Source of the DNA: JBFMFR01 sp040752025 | Lineage (GTDB): Bacteria; Chloroflexota; Anaerolineae; Anaerolineales; UBA4823 | DNA length: 64,000 nt | NCBI GenBank assembly: GCA_040752025.1 | Contig: JBFMFR010000034.1 | Location: 1 to 64,000, forward strand | Direction: 5' to 3' | In this document: positions 8,229 to 16,676 of the stretch, piece after piece | Layout of the letters: every line of letters starts with the position of its first letter | Position numbering within the stretch: the first letter of the stretch is position 1 | Made by a program: the position numbers and the translations under genes | The notes under the pieces: model-generated | What the model was told of the DNA's origin: nothing | The model's database searches: none | The model's input: the letters and a program-made list of their open reading frames with translations, nothing else

Positions 8229-9737
8229 ATGCAGACACGCTTGCAAAATTTCACCCGCCAACTCCTGACCTTCAGTCTATTTTTTGTGCTGCTTTCAACC
8301 CAGGCATTGGCCAGCCCGTCTCAGGCGGGGGCGGATTTCGAGGCGGTGGATGCCTATCTGCGCGCCGAAATAGACGAACTGCGCATCCCGGGCTTAGAAA
8401 TGGCGGTTGTCTATAAGGACGAAGTGCTCCACCTGGGAGGCTTCGGCGCAGCGGACGCGGCTGGCAGTGCGGTGACGCCGCAAACCCCGATGGTGATCGG
8501 CTCGGTCAGCAAAGGCTTTACCGCCCTGGCAGTGATGCAACTGGCTGAGGCAGGGAAGATCGATTTGGAGGCGCCCATCCAGGAATACCTGCCCTGGTTC
8601 AGCCTGTCCGATAGCAAAGGCGACATCCCCGCCGGGGCCTGGAAGCAAATCCACATACGCCAACTGTTGAACCAGACCAGCGGCATCTCCGAATACACCG
8701 GGGCCAACTCGTGGAGCAGCCGTGAAGCCGGCGATGATGCACTGGAAAACACGGTGCGCGCCTTTGATAACTTCCCATTGGTGCACGCGCCTGGGGAGGC
8801 TTTCGAATACAGCAACGCCAACTACCAGGTCCTCGGGCTGATCGTGCAGGCCGTCTCGGGTCAATCCTACGAGGCCTACATCCAGGAGCACATCTTCGAC
8901 CCGCTGGAGATGCACCACAGCTATGCCCTGGCAGGGCAAGCGCCGGAACTGGCCAGCGGCTACCGCTTTTGGTTCGGGCAGCCTTTCCCGGCCCCAGGCC
9001 TGCCCTACCCGCGCGCCCACGCTCCGTCTGCCATGCTGGCAAGCTGCGCCGAAGATATGGGGCACTATCTGATCGCCCAGATGAACGGGGGTAAATATGG
9101 GGATGTGCGCATCTTATCCGAGCAAGGTATGGCAGAACTGCACAGCCCCGCGGCAGACTTCGGGAACGACAACCGCTACGCCATGGGCTGGGTCGTCACG
9201 CCGGAGGGGGCGCTGTTCCACAACGGGGAGACGCCCGGCTTCACCAGCGGAATCCGTATCGATGGCGATTGGGGCGTGTTCGTGGTGCGCAATATCGCCG
9301 CCAACCAGCGCGAACAGCGCCTGGACGAGATCGCCCCCGGGGCGATCAGCATTTTACAGGGCCAGCCCCCGGCGCGCAACAACCTGGACCCATCCTTCCG
9401 GCGCACGATGGTGATACTGGGGGTGCTGCTTGGGCTGCAACTGGCCGGGCTGTTTTGGGCTGTGCGCCGCTGGCAGCGCTGGGCGCGCCAGCCAGGCGCG
9501 GCCCCCCAAACCACCCTGCGCACCCTGCTGGCGGTCATCCCGGCAGGGGCCGCCAGCCTGGCGCTGGCGGGGCTGCTGTGGTACATGGGCCCGGTCAGCA
9601 GTCACCGCAGCTTCAGCGTGCAGGCGCTGTCCGCGCCGGACCAGATGCTGCTGCTGGGGTTGAACCTGGGGCTGGCGATCGCAGGCGTGGCAGTGCAGGT
9701 TGCGAGAGCACTGTGGTCGTTGCGGAAGATGGTTTGA
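8229..9737 (+). CDS. Serine hydrolase, beta-lactamase/class C PBP family
   Basis: 502 residues. Signal peptide at residues 1-29. Catalytic SxxK is SVSK (92-95), the tyrosine motif is YSN (in FEYSNANYQ), and the third motif is HNG (in LFHNGETPGF), replacing KTG as is usual in class C and esterase-like members. The hydrolase domain spans about residues 35-375. Four hydrophobic helices follow (about 393-500), anchoring the enzyme with its active site outside the cell. Family members act as D,D-peptidases, esterases or amidases on peptide-like substrates; the substrate cannot be read from sequence. GGAGG lies before the ATG. Single-gene unit. Confidence 0.9.
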   Translation: MQTRLQNFTRQLLTFSLFFVLLSTQALASPSQAGADFEAVDAYLRAEIDELRIPGLEMAVVYKDEVLHLGGFGAADAAGSAVTPQTPMVIGSVSKGFTALAVMQLAEAGKIDLEAPIQEYLPWFSLSDSKGDIPAGAWKQIHIRQLLNQTSGISEYTGANSWSSREAGDDALENTVRAFDNFPLVHAPGEAFEYSNANYQVLGLIVQAVSGQSYEAYIQEHIFDPLEMHHSYALAGQAPELASGYRFWFGQPFPAPGLPYPRAHAPSAMLASCAEDMGHYLIAQMNGGKYGDVRILSEQGMAELHSPAADFGNDNRYAMGWVVTPEGALFHNGETPGFTSGIRIDGDWGVFVVRNIAANQREQRLDEIAPGAISILQGQPPARNNLDPSFRRTMVILGVLLGLQLAGLFWAVRRWQRWARQPGAAPQTTLRTLLAVIPAGAASLALAGLLWYMGPVSSHRSFSVQALSAPDQMLLLGLNLGLAIAGVAVQVARALWSLRKMV

Positions 9738-9750
9738 ATATATCAGCAAA

Positions 9751-9781
9751 TTGATTGCATTAACTTATCAATCATGATAAT
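9751..9781 (+). promoter_or_regulatory. Promoter/operator of the AbiEi-like gene
   Basis: AT-rich region with a GATAAT -10 box (9776-9781) only 8 nt before the ATG. An inverted repeat TTGATTG (9751-9757) and CAATCAT (9769-9775) overlaps the promoter. AbiEi antitoxins are known to bind inverted repeats in their own promoter, so this is the likely autorepression site. Confidence 0.5.
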
Positions 9782-9789
9782 ATATCCAT

Positions 9790-10431
9790 ATGGAATTCGA
9801 ACAACTACTGGAAATTGTCGCAGGTGAGCCGGTTTTCGAGACGGGCTTATTGCTGGCAGGAAAGGTCGACCCGGCGAATGTGCATTTGCAGCTCACCCGC
9901 TGGAAGAACGCCGGGCGGGTGTACCAACTGCGCCGCGGGCTGTACGCACTGGCGCCGCCCTACCAGAAGGTGCGGCCTCACCCCTTTTTGATCGCCAATC
10001 GCTTGCAGCGCGCTTCCTATGTAAGCTGCCAGTCAGCGCTGGCTTTCTACGGGCTGATCCCAGACACGCCCTATACGACGATCAGCGTCACCAGCGGGCG
10101 TTCCGGGCGCTGGAGGACGCCGCTGGGCGATTTCGAGTTCAGGCACATCCAGCCAGCCCGGCTGCGCGGCTACTGCACAATCGATTTGGGAAACCGCCAG
10201 CAAGCGCTGGTGGCTACTCCCGAGAAGGCGCTGCTGGACCTGGTTTATTTGCAGCCAGGCGGCGACGCGCCGGCGTACCTGGGCGAGCTGCGCCTGCAAA
10301 ACCTGGAGCGCCTGGATGAGGCCGAACTACAGCGCCAGGCGCGGGCCTTCGACAGTCCCAAGTTAAGCCGGGCCGCGGCGCACGTCGCCAGCCTGGCAAA
10401 GCAAGAAGCCCAGGAATATGAAACGCTATGA
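9790..10431 (+). CDS. abiEi: AbiEi-family type IV antitoxin / transcriptional regulator
   Basis: 213 residues. The N-terminal winged-helix part (LLLAGKVDPANVHLQLTRW, then RVYQLRRGLYALAPPY) and the C-terminal domain (ASYVSCQSALAFYGLIPD, TSGRSGRW, ATPEKALLDLVYL) match the AbiEi antitoxin family. In an intact abiE locus this protein represses the operon and counteracts the AbiEii nucleotidyltransferase toxin, giving abortive infection. Here the toxin gene is almost gone (next entry), so this is an orphan antitoxin that may still act as a regulator. Confidence 0.85.
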   Translation: MEFEQLLEIVAGEPVFETGLLLAGKVDPANVHLQLTRWKNAGRVYQLRRGLYALAPPYQKVRPHPFLIANRLQRASYVSCQSALAFYGLIPDTPYTTISVTSGRSGRWRTPLGDFEFRHIQPARLRGYCTIDLGNRQQALVATPEKALLDLVYLQPGGDAPAYLGELRLQNLERLDEAELQRQARAFDSPKLSRAAAHVASLAKQEAQEYETL

Positions 10432-10536
10432 AAGATCAATTGGGATAAGATCGTCTCTGATGTGCGCCCATTCGTTGAGCCCGGCTTCAACCTGGAGTTG
10501 TTGAGCAAAGAGAACCTGGAGCGATTGTTGGGGTAA
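10432..10536 (+). pseudogene. C-terminal remnant of an abiEii toxin gene
   Basis: Directly after the abiEi stop, in the same frame, 34 codons read WDKIVSDVRPFVEP, then LELLSKENLERLLG, then TAA. This is the usual end of AbiEii nucleotidyltransferases (DVRPF... and ENLxxLL). The ATG that would start abiEii overlaps the abiEi stop (ATGA at 10428-10431) but its frame closes after five codons. The simplest reading is an internal deletion that removed nearly all of the toxin. Confidence 0.65.
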
Positions 10537-10550
10537 CTGCCTGGCAACTC

Positions 10551-12437
10551 TTACGGTGCGACTGGCAAAAAAGCTTTCATCAACCCAACGAACGGCTGGA
10601 AGTAGTAATCCTTCCCCAATTCCAGGATGCGGGGCTTGGAACCGTCCAGCTTCACGATCCAGATCTCTGACATTTTCTGGCAGTAGAGCGACTGGTTATC
10701 CGGACCCCAATGAGGCCAGGAGAGCGTGTCTTCCGGCCGCGTCAGGGGTTGGAAATGGTCGCCCCGGATTTCCCCCACATAGACCGTGGGGGCGCTGGTC
10801 TGGCGATCCAGCAATACCGCAGCAAGCAGCTTCCCATCCCATGAGACGGAGGGTTGGATCGAGCCGGAAAACTGGGGGAGGTCCTGGCTCTGCTGCGTGC
10901 GAATATTCACCCTGGAAAGGGCGATGGAATTTTTCGTCCTTTGGGAATAAATGATCTCTTCGCCGCTCACCCACCAGGGATAGCGGTTGTCAATCCACTC
11001 TCCTTCTGACAGTAAGGATCCGTTCAGGATAACGCCGGCGGCGTCTTCCGGGGCAAGGCCGCTGCTTACATCTAGCAAATAAACATCCCAGGTGCTTTCC
11101 TGTTGCTGCTTGGCCGCATAAGCCAGGTACCTGCCATCGGGCGACCAGACCGGCTGCTCGTACATCATGCCCGGTTCAACCAGCACGATGCGTTGGTTGG
11201 TCCCGCTGCTGTCCATCACCCAAAGCGAGTATATTTTTTCGTTAGTGTTGTCCGGATTGGTGATCCAGGCCGCGTAGGCAATCTGCCGCCCGTCGGCTGA
11301 CAGGCTGGGGTAGTATTTGCGATATTTGGAATCCGAAGTCAGGCGGTGGATATCGCCGCCTTGCAGGTTAGCCGTAAAGATTTCCTGAGTCTTCTCTGAT
11401 AAGCTCCAGGAGGTGTATAGCAAGCGATATTCATCGATAACCCGATAGGCATTCTGCCTGACGGTCACAGGATTTTCTGTAAAAACGATCGCATCGCCAG
11501 GGGGTTGGTCGAAGCCGCTTTTGGCGAGGCGCTGGAGTTCCTGGCGTAGGGCGTCATTGTTGGCAACGACCAGCGAAACGATGTAGGTTTCCTGTTTGGA
11601 CACATCGAACTGCTGGTACAGGTTGGCGCGCAGCGCCCACTCACCCTCCGTCATACCATCTGGTACAGTGAAGAAGTCGGCCAGCAGGTAAGATTTGCCA
11701 CCGGCCGATACGGGCTGCAAGACCACGTGGATGCTCCAGCCGGGGCGCATGTTGACGTAGCTGCCGGAAAACTCGACCTCGGGCAGGATTTCCTGGCCGT
11801 TCTTAGGATTCTCCAGGGTGACCGCCGGGCCGATGGGGACTGCCACCGGCGCGGATGGGGAAGCTTGCGCCGGCGGCGTTGTCTCTACAGGCGTAGCAGA
11901 CGGCGTGGGCGAGAAGGCTGGCTCCAGGGGCGTCGGGCTCAGCGTAGGACTGGCGGTGGCCGTGGGTGTGTTGGCCAGGGCGGTTTTGGTCTGGTAGACC
12001 AGGTTCATGATTTGCGTTTGCCGGGCGGCTGAAGTGGATAAAAGTTCCGCTCGTAGAGCTCTCATCTCAGATTCTTGAACAATCCAGTAGACGATAATCG
12101 CCACCAGCATAGCGACAATACCCAAAAATCCAAGAATGGAAAGCCACACAAGCCTGGAAGAGAGTGTTTCAGGCGAAGGCTGCGGCGGCCCGGCGTAAAC
12201 GTCCAGGTCGACCACCTGGAAACCCTGGCTGCGGTCGATTTCATACAGGGCAGAGGCCCAGTAGCGCAAGAAGCCGCGCAACTGGTCGCGCTCTTGGGAG
12301 GCGTAGACATCTCGCCCGCTGGCCTTCAATTCTTCGATAAAGGCTTTGACCTGGCTGGTGAAATCCTGCGGAGGTTGTCTCTGCAAGCCCAGCAGCTCGT
12401 TGTGCCGCTTTCTCAGCTCAGCGTACGTTTGGGTCAC
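10551..12437 (-). CDS. Membrane protein: helical leader, TM helix, PD40 beta-propeller
   Basis: 628 residues. Residues 1-80 form a helical module (YAELRKRHNELLGLQRQP, then RDQLRGFLRYWASALYEID) of a kind I associate with signalling and conflict proteins of Chloroflexota. One transmembrane helix lies at about 95-118, then a Thr/Pro linker to about 200. About 205-310 is a beta-sandwich-like region (EVEFSGSYVNMRPGWSIHVV). From about 330 to the end are TolB/PD40-like WD repeats (YYPSLSADGRQIAYAAW, QPVWSPDGRYLAYAA). The propeller should be extracytoplasmic. The start is 4 bp after the stop of the GKDK-leader gene, so the two are co-transcribed. Confidence 0.8.
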   Translation of the reverse strand: MTQTYAELRKRHNELLGLQRQPPQDFTSQVKAFIEELKASGRDVYASQERDQLRGFLRYWASALYEIDRSQGFQVVDLDVYAGPPQPSPETLSSRLVWLSILGFLGIVAMLVAIIVYWIVQESEMRALRAELLSTSAARQTQIMNLVYQTKTALANTPTATASPTLSPTPLEPAFSPTPSATPVETTPPAQASPSAPVAVPIGPAVTLENPKNGQEILPEVEFSGSYVNMRPGWSIHVVLQPVSAGGKSYLLADFFTVPDGMTEGEWALRANLYQQFDVSKQETYIVSLVVANNDALRQELQRLAKSGFDQPPGDAIVFTENPVTVRQNAYRVIDEYRLLYTSWSLSEKTQEIFTANLQGGDIHRLTSDSKYRKYYPSLSADGRQIAYAAWITNPDNTNEKIYSLWVMDSSGTNQRIVLVEPGMMYEQPVWSPDGRYLAYAAKQQQESTWDVYLLDVSSGLAPEDAAGVILNGSLLSEGEWIDNRYPWWVSGEEIIYSQRTKNSIALSRVNIRTQQSQDLPQFSGSIQPSVSWDGKLLAAVLLDRQTSAPTVYVGEIRGDHFQPLTRPEDTLSWPHWGPDNQSLYCQKMSEIWIVKLDGSKPRILELGKDYYFQPFVGLMKAFLPVAP

Positions 12438-12441
12438 GGCT

Positions 12442-13221
12442 TTACCTCCTGAGCGCTTCTTGCGAGATGCCGACCAGGCGCGTGGCGGTCTTCCTCAAGT
12501 TGTCGTCGGCGTAATGCAAATAGCCCAACACCAGAGACCAATAGCGGCTGGTGAAATCCATCAATTGAACGAACCAGCTTTCATCCAGGGGGGACGAACG
12601 CAGCAAACGCATCACCGCCGGGCGCTCTCCCGCTGACCCGAGGCTATCGTGAGCCGCAGCCAGGTGGCCTTCGATGTCCCGCCGGGCCAGTTCCAGCTTG
12701 ATGGCCCAATCCTCGCCTTTCAAGCTGTTCTTATCGGCGTCCTCGAACGGGCGGCCGATGACACAGATCTTCCTGGCCCAGCTCAACAGTTGGTCCAGGA
12801 GCAGGGCGATCTTGTACCAGCCGTTTTGCAGGTTCTGCAAACCTTCCGGGGTGAAATTCTGGCGATTAGTATTACGCACCGCCACCAGGAACTGGTCGTA
12901 TAACTGGATGGTAATATCCAGATAGTTGTGCAGTTCCTTCCATTCGGACAACTCATCGTGGCACTGGTGGAACTCCTGGAGCACCTGGTCGAGCTGCTCA
13001 GGGCGTTCCAGATACGCCTGCGGGAAATGCTTCAACAGCACATCGATGATTTTGCTGACATCCTCGCTGTTGAAGCCAATAATCTTGTCCTGACCCACCT
13101 GATCGCCGCTGATGATCTTGTCTTTGCCGACAAAATCACCACCGTGGAGTTCGGCATCGCCCTCGAGATAACTACCGCCGACCTCAGTCGACTGCGGATC
13201 AGGTTGGCTTTGATCCGTCAT
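12442..13221 (-). CDS. GD..GKDK-leader protein with all-helical C-terminal domain
   Basis: 259 residues. Residues 15-50 carry repeated EGDAELHGGDFVGKDKIISG and QVGQDKIIGFN motifs, the same kind of leader as in the pentapeptide protein at 3145-4086. Residues 55-259 are predicted helical and rich in Leu, Trp and Gln, with no enzyme motif. It is first in an operon with the propeller protein at 10551-12437. A cytoplasmic partner of that membrane protein is a reasonable inference. It has its own well-formed promoter at 13291-13319. Confidence 0.75.
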   Translation of the reverse strand: MTDQSQPDPQSTEVGGSYLEGDAELHGGDFVGKDKIISGDQVGQDKIIGFNSEDVSKIIDVLLKHFPQAYLERPEQLDQVLQEFHQCHDELSEWKELHNYLDITIQLYDQFLVAVRNTNRQNFTPEGLQNLQNGWYKIALLLDQLLSWARKICVIGRPFEDADKNSLKGEDWAIKLELARRDIEGHLAAAHDSLGSAGERPAVMRLLRSSPLDESWFVQLMDFTSRYWSLVLGYLHYADDNLRKTATRLVGISQEALRR

Positions 13222-13263
13222 ACGATCTGTTCCTCACTGTCACACTTCAACCTGTTTCATAGG

Positions 13264-13319
13264 CAGGTGCTGACTCACCTGTCTGTGTTTAGTATGGCAG
13301 GTATCCCGGCAAAAGTCAA
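13264..13319 (-). promoter_or_regulatory. Promoter and dyad upstream of the GKDK-leader operon
   Basis: Minus strand: -35 TTGACT (13314-13319), 17-bp spacer, -10 CATACT (13291-13296). Just downstream of the expected start point lies a perfect 6-bp dyad, CAGGTG and CACCTG (13264-13281), with a 6-nt spacer. It may be an operator or an mRNA hairpin. Confidence 0.55.
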
Positions 13320-13336
13320 CAGCTAATCGCCCGAGG

Positions 13337-14080
13337 TTACCAGCCCAGGATCTTTCGCAGCGCCCGCGCTTGTGCCCGGCTCAACTCAACTTCCGCGCCG
13401 GTCGTCAAGCGCAGCTTGTGACTGCCCTTGAACCAGGGGATGATGGCCTTCACGCGATCAAGGTTGACGATGGCGGCGCGATGAGCGCGGAAGAAATGGG
13501 CCGGATCGAGCCGAATCTCCAGCTCGGTCAGTGTTCGCTGCAAGGGGAAAGTGTCATTCTCGATGTGCACGAAGGTCTGATCATTCTCGGAGCTGATCCA
13601 GTCCACCTCGTCCACATCCAGGACGCGGATGCAGTTTGGGGCGCGCACTGCCAGGCGGGTCAGGTAATGCCCCTGGCTGACCAGGCTTTCCAGCAAGGGA
13701 GCAAGCCGCACAGCAAAACCTTGCTCATCAGCCTGCGCCGCCTGGGCACGGTGAATGGCCTGCTCCAACCGCGCTTTGCTGAAAGGCTTGAGCAGATAAT
13801 CGAGGGCATTGACCTCGAAGGCGCGGATGGCGTATTCGTCGTAAGCAGTGATGAAGACAATCGGCGGAGGGGTTTGCAAGGCTTCGATCACGCCAAAGCC
13901 ATCCAATCCCGGCATCTGGATGTCGAGCAAAACAAGATCGGGCCGTTCTTGTTCGATCAGTTCCACCGCCCGGGTTCCATCCTCGGCCTCGCCGATAATT
14001 TCCGCCCCCTCAATGTCAGCCAGGAAGCGTTTGACGCGTTGGCGAGCTGGGGCCTCGTCGTCAACGATCAGGATGCGCAT
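13337..14080 (-). CDS. LytTR-family response regulator
   Basis: 247 residues from the ATG at 14080, preceded by GAGGAG at a 5-nt gap; an upstream in-frame ATG at 14107 lacks this. The receiver domain has the acidic pair (VDDE), the phosphorylation site Asp53 (LLDIQMPG), Thr/Ala (FITAYDEYA) and Lys (YLLKPF). The C-terminal LytTR DNA-binding domain runs from about residue 140 (DWISSENDQTFVH, then HFFRAHRAAIVNLDRVK). The start overlaps the end of the sensor kinase gene by 13 bp. It should be phosphorylated by that kinase and activate target promoters; the targets are not evident. Confidence 0.95.
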   Translation of the reverse strand: MRILIVDDEAPARQRVKRFLADIEGAEIIGEAEDGTRAVELIEQERPDLVLLDIQMPGLDGFGVIEALQTPPPIVFITAYDEYAIRAFEVNALDYLLKPFSKARLEQAIHRAQAAQADEQGFAVRLAPLLESLVSQGHYLTRLAVRAPNCIRVLDVDEVDWISSENDQTFVHIENDTFPLQRTLTELEIRLDPAHFFRAHRAAIVNLDRVKAIIPWFKGSHKLRLTTGAEVELSRAQARALRKILGW

Positions 14081-15141
14081 GCGGGCTCCTCGCATCTCGG
14101 GATACAAAGGTTAAAAACCGTCCCACTGGGTTTGTTCTCCTCTATATCCAATCCGCACCCGTAGGTCTTCCTCAGCCGTTCGTCCACGTTGCGCAGGCCG
14201 TGACCCGGGCCATCACCAATGCGATAGTTTGCGGGCAGCCCTGGCCCCCGGTCGGCGATGCTGATCCTGGCAGCATCGCCAACGGCTTCGACCCGGATGT
14301 CAACGGCGATGCGCCCATCGTTTCCAACCCCGTATTTGACGGCGTTCTCCACCAGAGGTTGAAGGATGAGGCCAGGGACGGGTAACAATCGTACCCGCGG
14401 CTCGATGGAGCGAGTGACCTGCAAGCGCTTGCCAAAACGGGCCTGCTCGATTTCCAGGTAGTTGTCTACAAAGGCCAGCTCTTCTTCCAGCGTTACCTGG
14501 CCGCGCTCGCTGCCGACCAGGATGTAGCGAAACAGGGTCGCCAGCCGCTCGACCGAGGCCTCGGCCAGCGCCGGATCGGTGTGGATCAGCTCGGCGATGG
14601 TGTTGAGGGCATTGAAGAAGAAATGGGGGTTGATCTGCGCCTTGAGGGCCTTCAACTCGGCCTGAGCAGCCAGGGCGCGCAACTCCTGCGCCAGGCGCTC
14701 CTTTTCCAATAACTGGCGGTAGTAGTCCACGGCCATCTCCGAGCCATGCAGGATGGGGAAAACCATCATGATACCGATCAGGAGCAGCCATGAGGTGATA
14801 GGCCTAACCTCGAAACCGAAGAGGGTCCCGCAGACGACCAGCGCCAGCCATGCGCCCAGAAGGTGCCAGGCGACGGAGATAAATATCTCCATCTCTATTC
14901 GCAGCCAATCCTGGGGGATGCGTTTCAAGTAAGGGTAGATGAAGGTCCGATCCAGTTTCCAAAAGAGCGCCAGCGTGCCCGTTATCGCCAATCCAGCGCC
15001 GATGGCGCTCAGGTCCCAACGCCCGGTGGCGTAGGCAACGGCAATCGCAGAGCCAATGAAAGGAGAAGCCACCTGATGCACGAGCGTTCTGTAACGCAAG
15101 TTTCTTTTGAGGTTGGTTTGTTGATTTCCATCAGCGCTCAT
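14068..15141 (-). CDS. LytS-type sensor histidine kinase
   Basis: 357 residues. Four hydrophobic segments in the first 135 residues form the membrane part without a large external loop. A coiled region (YYRQLLEKERLAQELRALAA) follows. The His_kinase domain contains the phospho-acceptor His173 (INPHFFFNALNTI). The ATP-binding domain has the N box (LVENAVKYG) and G boxes (DRGPGL, GHGLRNV). This is the typical LytS/YehU layout, paired with the LytTR regulator downstream. A strong promoter precedes it. Confidence 0.93.
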   Translation of the reverse strand: MSADGNQQTNLKRNLRYRTLVHQVASPFIGSAIAVAYATGRWDLSAIGAGLAITGTLALFWKLDRTFIYPYLKRIPQDWLRIEMEIFISVAWHLLGAWLALVVCGTLFGFEVRPITSWLLLIGIMMVFPILHGSEMAVDYYRQLLEKERLAQELRALAAQAELKALKAQINPHFFFNALNTIAELIHTDPALAEASVERLATLFRYILVGSERGQVTLEEELAFVDNYLEIEQARFGKRLQVTRSIEPRVRLLPVPGLILQPLVENAVKYGVGNDGRIAVDIRVEAVGDAARISIADRGPGLPANYRIGDGPGHGLRNVDERLRKTYGCGLDIEENKPSGTVFNLCIPRCEEPACAS

Positions 15142-15188
15142 GGTTTCTTTACCGGGTTAGCGATGGGTCGCTAAATCCTTTACATTCA

Positions 15189-15217
15189 ATCATAGGCGAT
15201 GTTCGATTGATTGTCAA
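15189..15217 (-). promoter_or_regulatory. Promoter of the LytS/LytTR operon
   Basis: Minus strand: -35 TTGACA (15212-15217), 17-bp spacer, -10 TATGAT (15189-15194). It is near consensus and lies about 48 bp before the kinase ATG. Confidence 0.65.
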
Positions 15218-15247
15218 CCAGGTCGGGGATGAAACGTGGCCGCACTT

Positions 15248-15904
15248 CTATGCTCTGTGAGCGATGGCTGTGCAATAGTTCATTAACCCCAGCATCGTTT
15301 TGGATTCTTGCAGGTCGTAGACGTAATGTTCCAGGTTCAGGCCATTTTGGGCCAGGCAGTCTTGCAGCGGCGCTTCTTCCAGTTGGCCCAGGTTAGGGAA
15401 CAGCGATCTGACCAGGCGGCCCGTTAGCGGGGTCAAGACCAGATCGGTGAAGACAAACCAGCCGCCCGGTTTCAGCACGCGAGCGATCTCGGCAAGCGCC
15501 TTGCGCCAACCGCCGGGGATATGATGCAGCACCCCAAAGGAAAAGAGGGCGTCGAACTCAGCCTTCTCGAAGGGGATCGTGCGCGCGTCGATGACGCGAA
15601 AATCGATGCGACCATCGAGACCGGCCAGCCGTTCTTGAGCCAGCGCCACCTGCGCCGGGTCATAATCGCTGGCAACCACCTGGGCGCGGTAGCGTTCCAC
15701 CAGCAATCGCGCCAGCGCTCCCTGCCCACAGCCGATTTCCAGGCAGCGCGGTTCGACCGGCAGCCGGACGTGTTCGAGCAAGCCCAGCGCCGTTTGCACC
15801 GTATTTCGGGCGCGCTTCGGGTTATTGACGTGCTGCTTCTCCAAGCGGGTCAGCTTCATCATCCGCCTGGTGAGCCAGTTGTCCGAGTCAGTTTTTGCAG
15901 TCAT
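15248..15904 (-). CDS. Class I SAM-dependent methyltransferase
   Basis: 218 residues from the ATG at 15904, preceded by GGAGG at an 8-nt gap (an in-frame ATG at 15928 is less likely). SAM-binding motif I is CLEIGCGQGALARLL, followed by VVASDYDPAQVALA, FDALFSFGVLHHIPGG and LKPGGWFVFTDL. This is the UbiE/Methyltransf_11 pattern. The substrate is unknown. It directly follows the gene for a membrane methyltransferase-like protein and is probably co-transcribed with it. Confidence 0.9.
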   Translation of the reverse strand: MTAKTDSDNWLTRRMMKLTRLEKQHVNNPKRARNTVQTALGLLEHVRLPVEPRCLEIGCGQGALARLLVERYRAQVVASDYDPAQVALAQERLAGLDGRIDFRVIDARTIPFEKAEFDALFSFGVLHHIPGGWRKALAEIARVLKPGGWFVFTDLVLTPLTGRLVRSLFPNLGQLEEAPLQDCLAQNGLNLEHYVYDLQESKTMLGLMNYCTAIAHRA

Positions 15905-15928
15905 TGAATCAACCTCCATCGTATCCAT

Positions 15929-16462
15929 TTACGCCATCTCCTCTATTCCGGCAGCTCGCCGGGCTGACCAGCGGACAAAGCCTGCCAAGAAATTCACCCG
16001 CGGAACCTTGTGCATGTATCTCCGGTAGGCATCGCCGAACTTTTCGAGGCAGCGTTGGTCTTCTTTCAGCAAGTCCAGATAGACCAGCGCCATCGCCGGG
16101 AGACCCAAGGCAACGCTGGCCCAATGTTGGGTGATGAGCATCAGACTGGAACACATCAACATCCAGGCGCAGCCCATTTGCGGGTGCCGCACAATGGCAT
16201 ATACCCCGGTTTCCACCAACCTTGTCGTGTGTACGTAGCTCTTCCCCTTGGGTACACCGCCCTTGCTGCGCAAGGTAAAGATCGGCAGCCAGCCGAAGAC
16301 AGCTCCCGCCCACCATGCGGCATAACCGATCCACCGTATCGCTTCGTTACCTGACCGGCTCAAGACAAATGCCAGAACGATCTGGGCGATTGTCATCGCC
16401 CCAGAGATGCAGGACAGCAAATATGGGTGCAGGTTGTAAATAAACTCTCGAAAACGGTTCAT
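15929..16462 (-). CDS. Membrane methyltransferase, ICMT/PEMT-like family
   Basis: 177 residues from the ATG at 16462 (AAGGAAAG upstream). Four to five hydrophobic helices. The C-terminal signature (TRLVETGVYAIVRHPQMGCAW and LLKEDQRCLEKFGDAYRRYM) is that of the isoprenylcysteine carboxyl methyltransferase/phospholipid methyltransferase-like family, in which RHP and the late Glu contact SAM. Bacterial members modify lipids or remain uncharacterised. It has a promoter with an operator-like dyad upstream, and the soluble methyltransferase follows it. Confidence 0.85.
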   Translation of the reverse strand: MNRFREFIYNLHPYLLSCISGAMTIAQIVLAFVLSRSGNEAIRWIGYAAWWAGAVFGWLPIFTLRSKGGVPKGKSYVHTTRLVETGVYAIVRHPQMGCAWMLMCSSLMLITQHWASVALGLPAMALVYLDLLKEDQRCLEKFGDAYRRYMHKVPRVNFLAGFVRWSARRAAGIEEMA

Positions 16463-16487
16463 CTCATCTTTCCTTTCTGAACGGTCC

Positions 16488-16538
16488 CATAGCATTGTTT
16501 ACAACGCTATGATAGCGGAAGAGATGAACCAAAAGCAA
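16488..16538 (-). promoter_or_regulatory. Promoter with operator-like dyad for the methyltransferase pair
   Basis: Minus strand: -35 TTGCTT (16533-16538), 18-bp spacer, -10 TATCAT (16509-16514). A dyad CATAGCGTTG / CAATGCTATG (16488-16511, 9 of 10 pairs) covers the end of the -10 box and the start point, a good position for a repressor. Confidence 0.5.
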
Positions 16539-16676
16539 CGATTTGACGGCGAATGGTCGATTTTGAGGGGTGAACGGTCGAATATCGCCGGGCCCGGCAG
16601 GATTCCCCGCCGATTGTGTGTGCACACATCCAAATATCTGCTACAATAAAACCAGTCTAATCTCAAGGTCAGGAGC

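Noticed and set aside
15189..15217. Putative IS or transposon end near the LytS promoter
   Set aside because: The TGTCAA/TTGACA similarity is explained by the -35 box. No inverted partner or target duplication was found.
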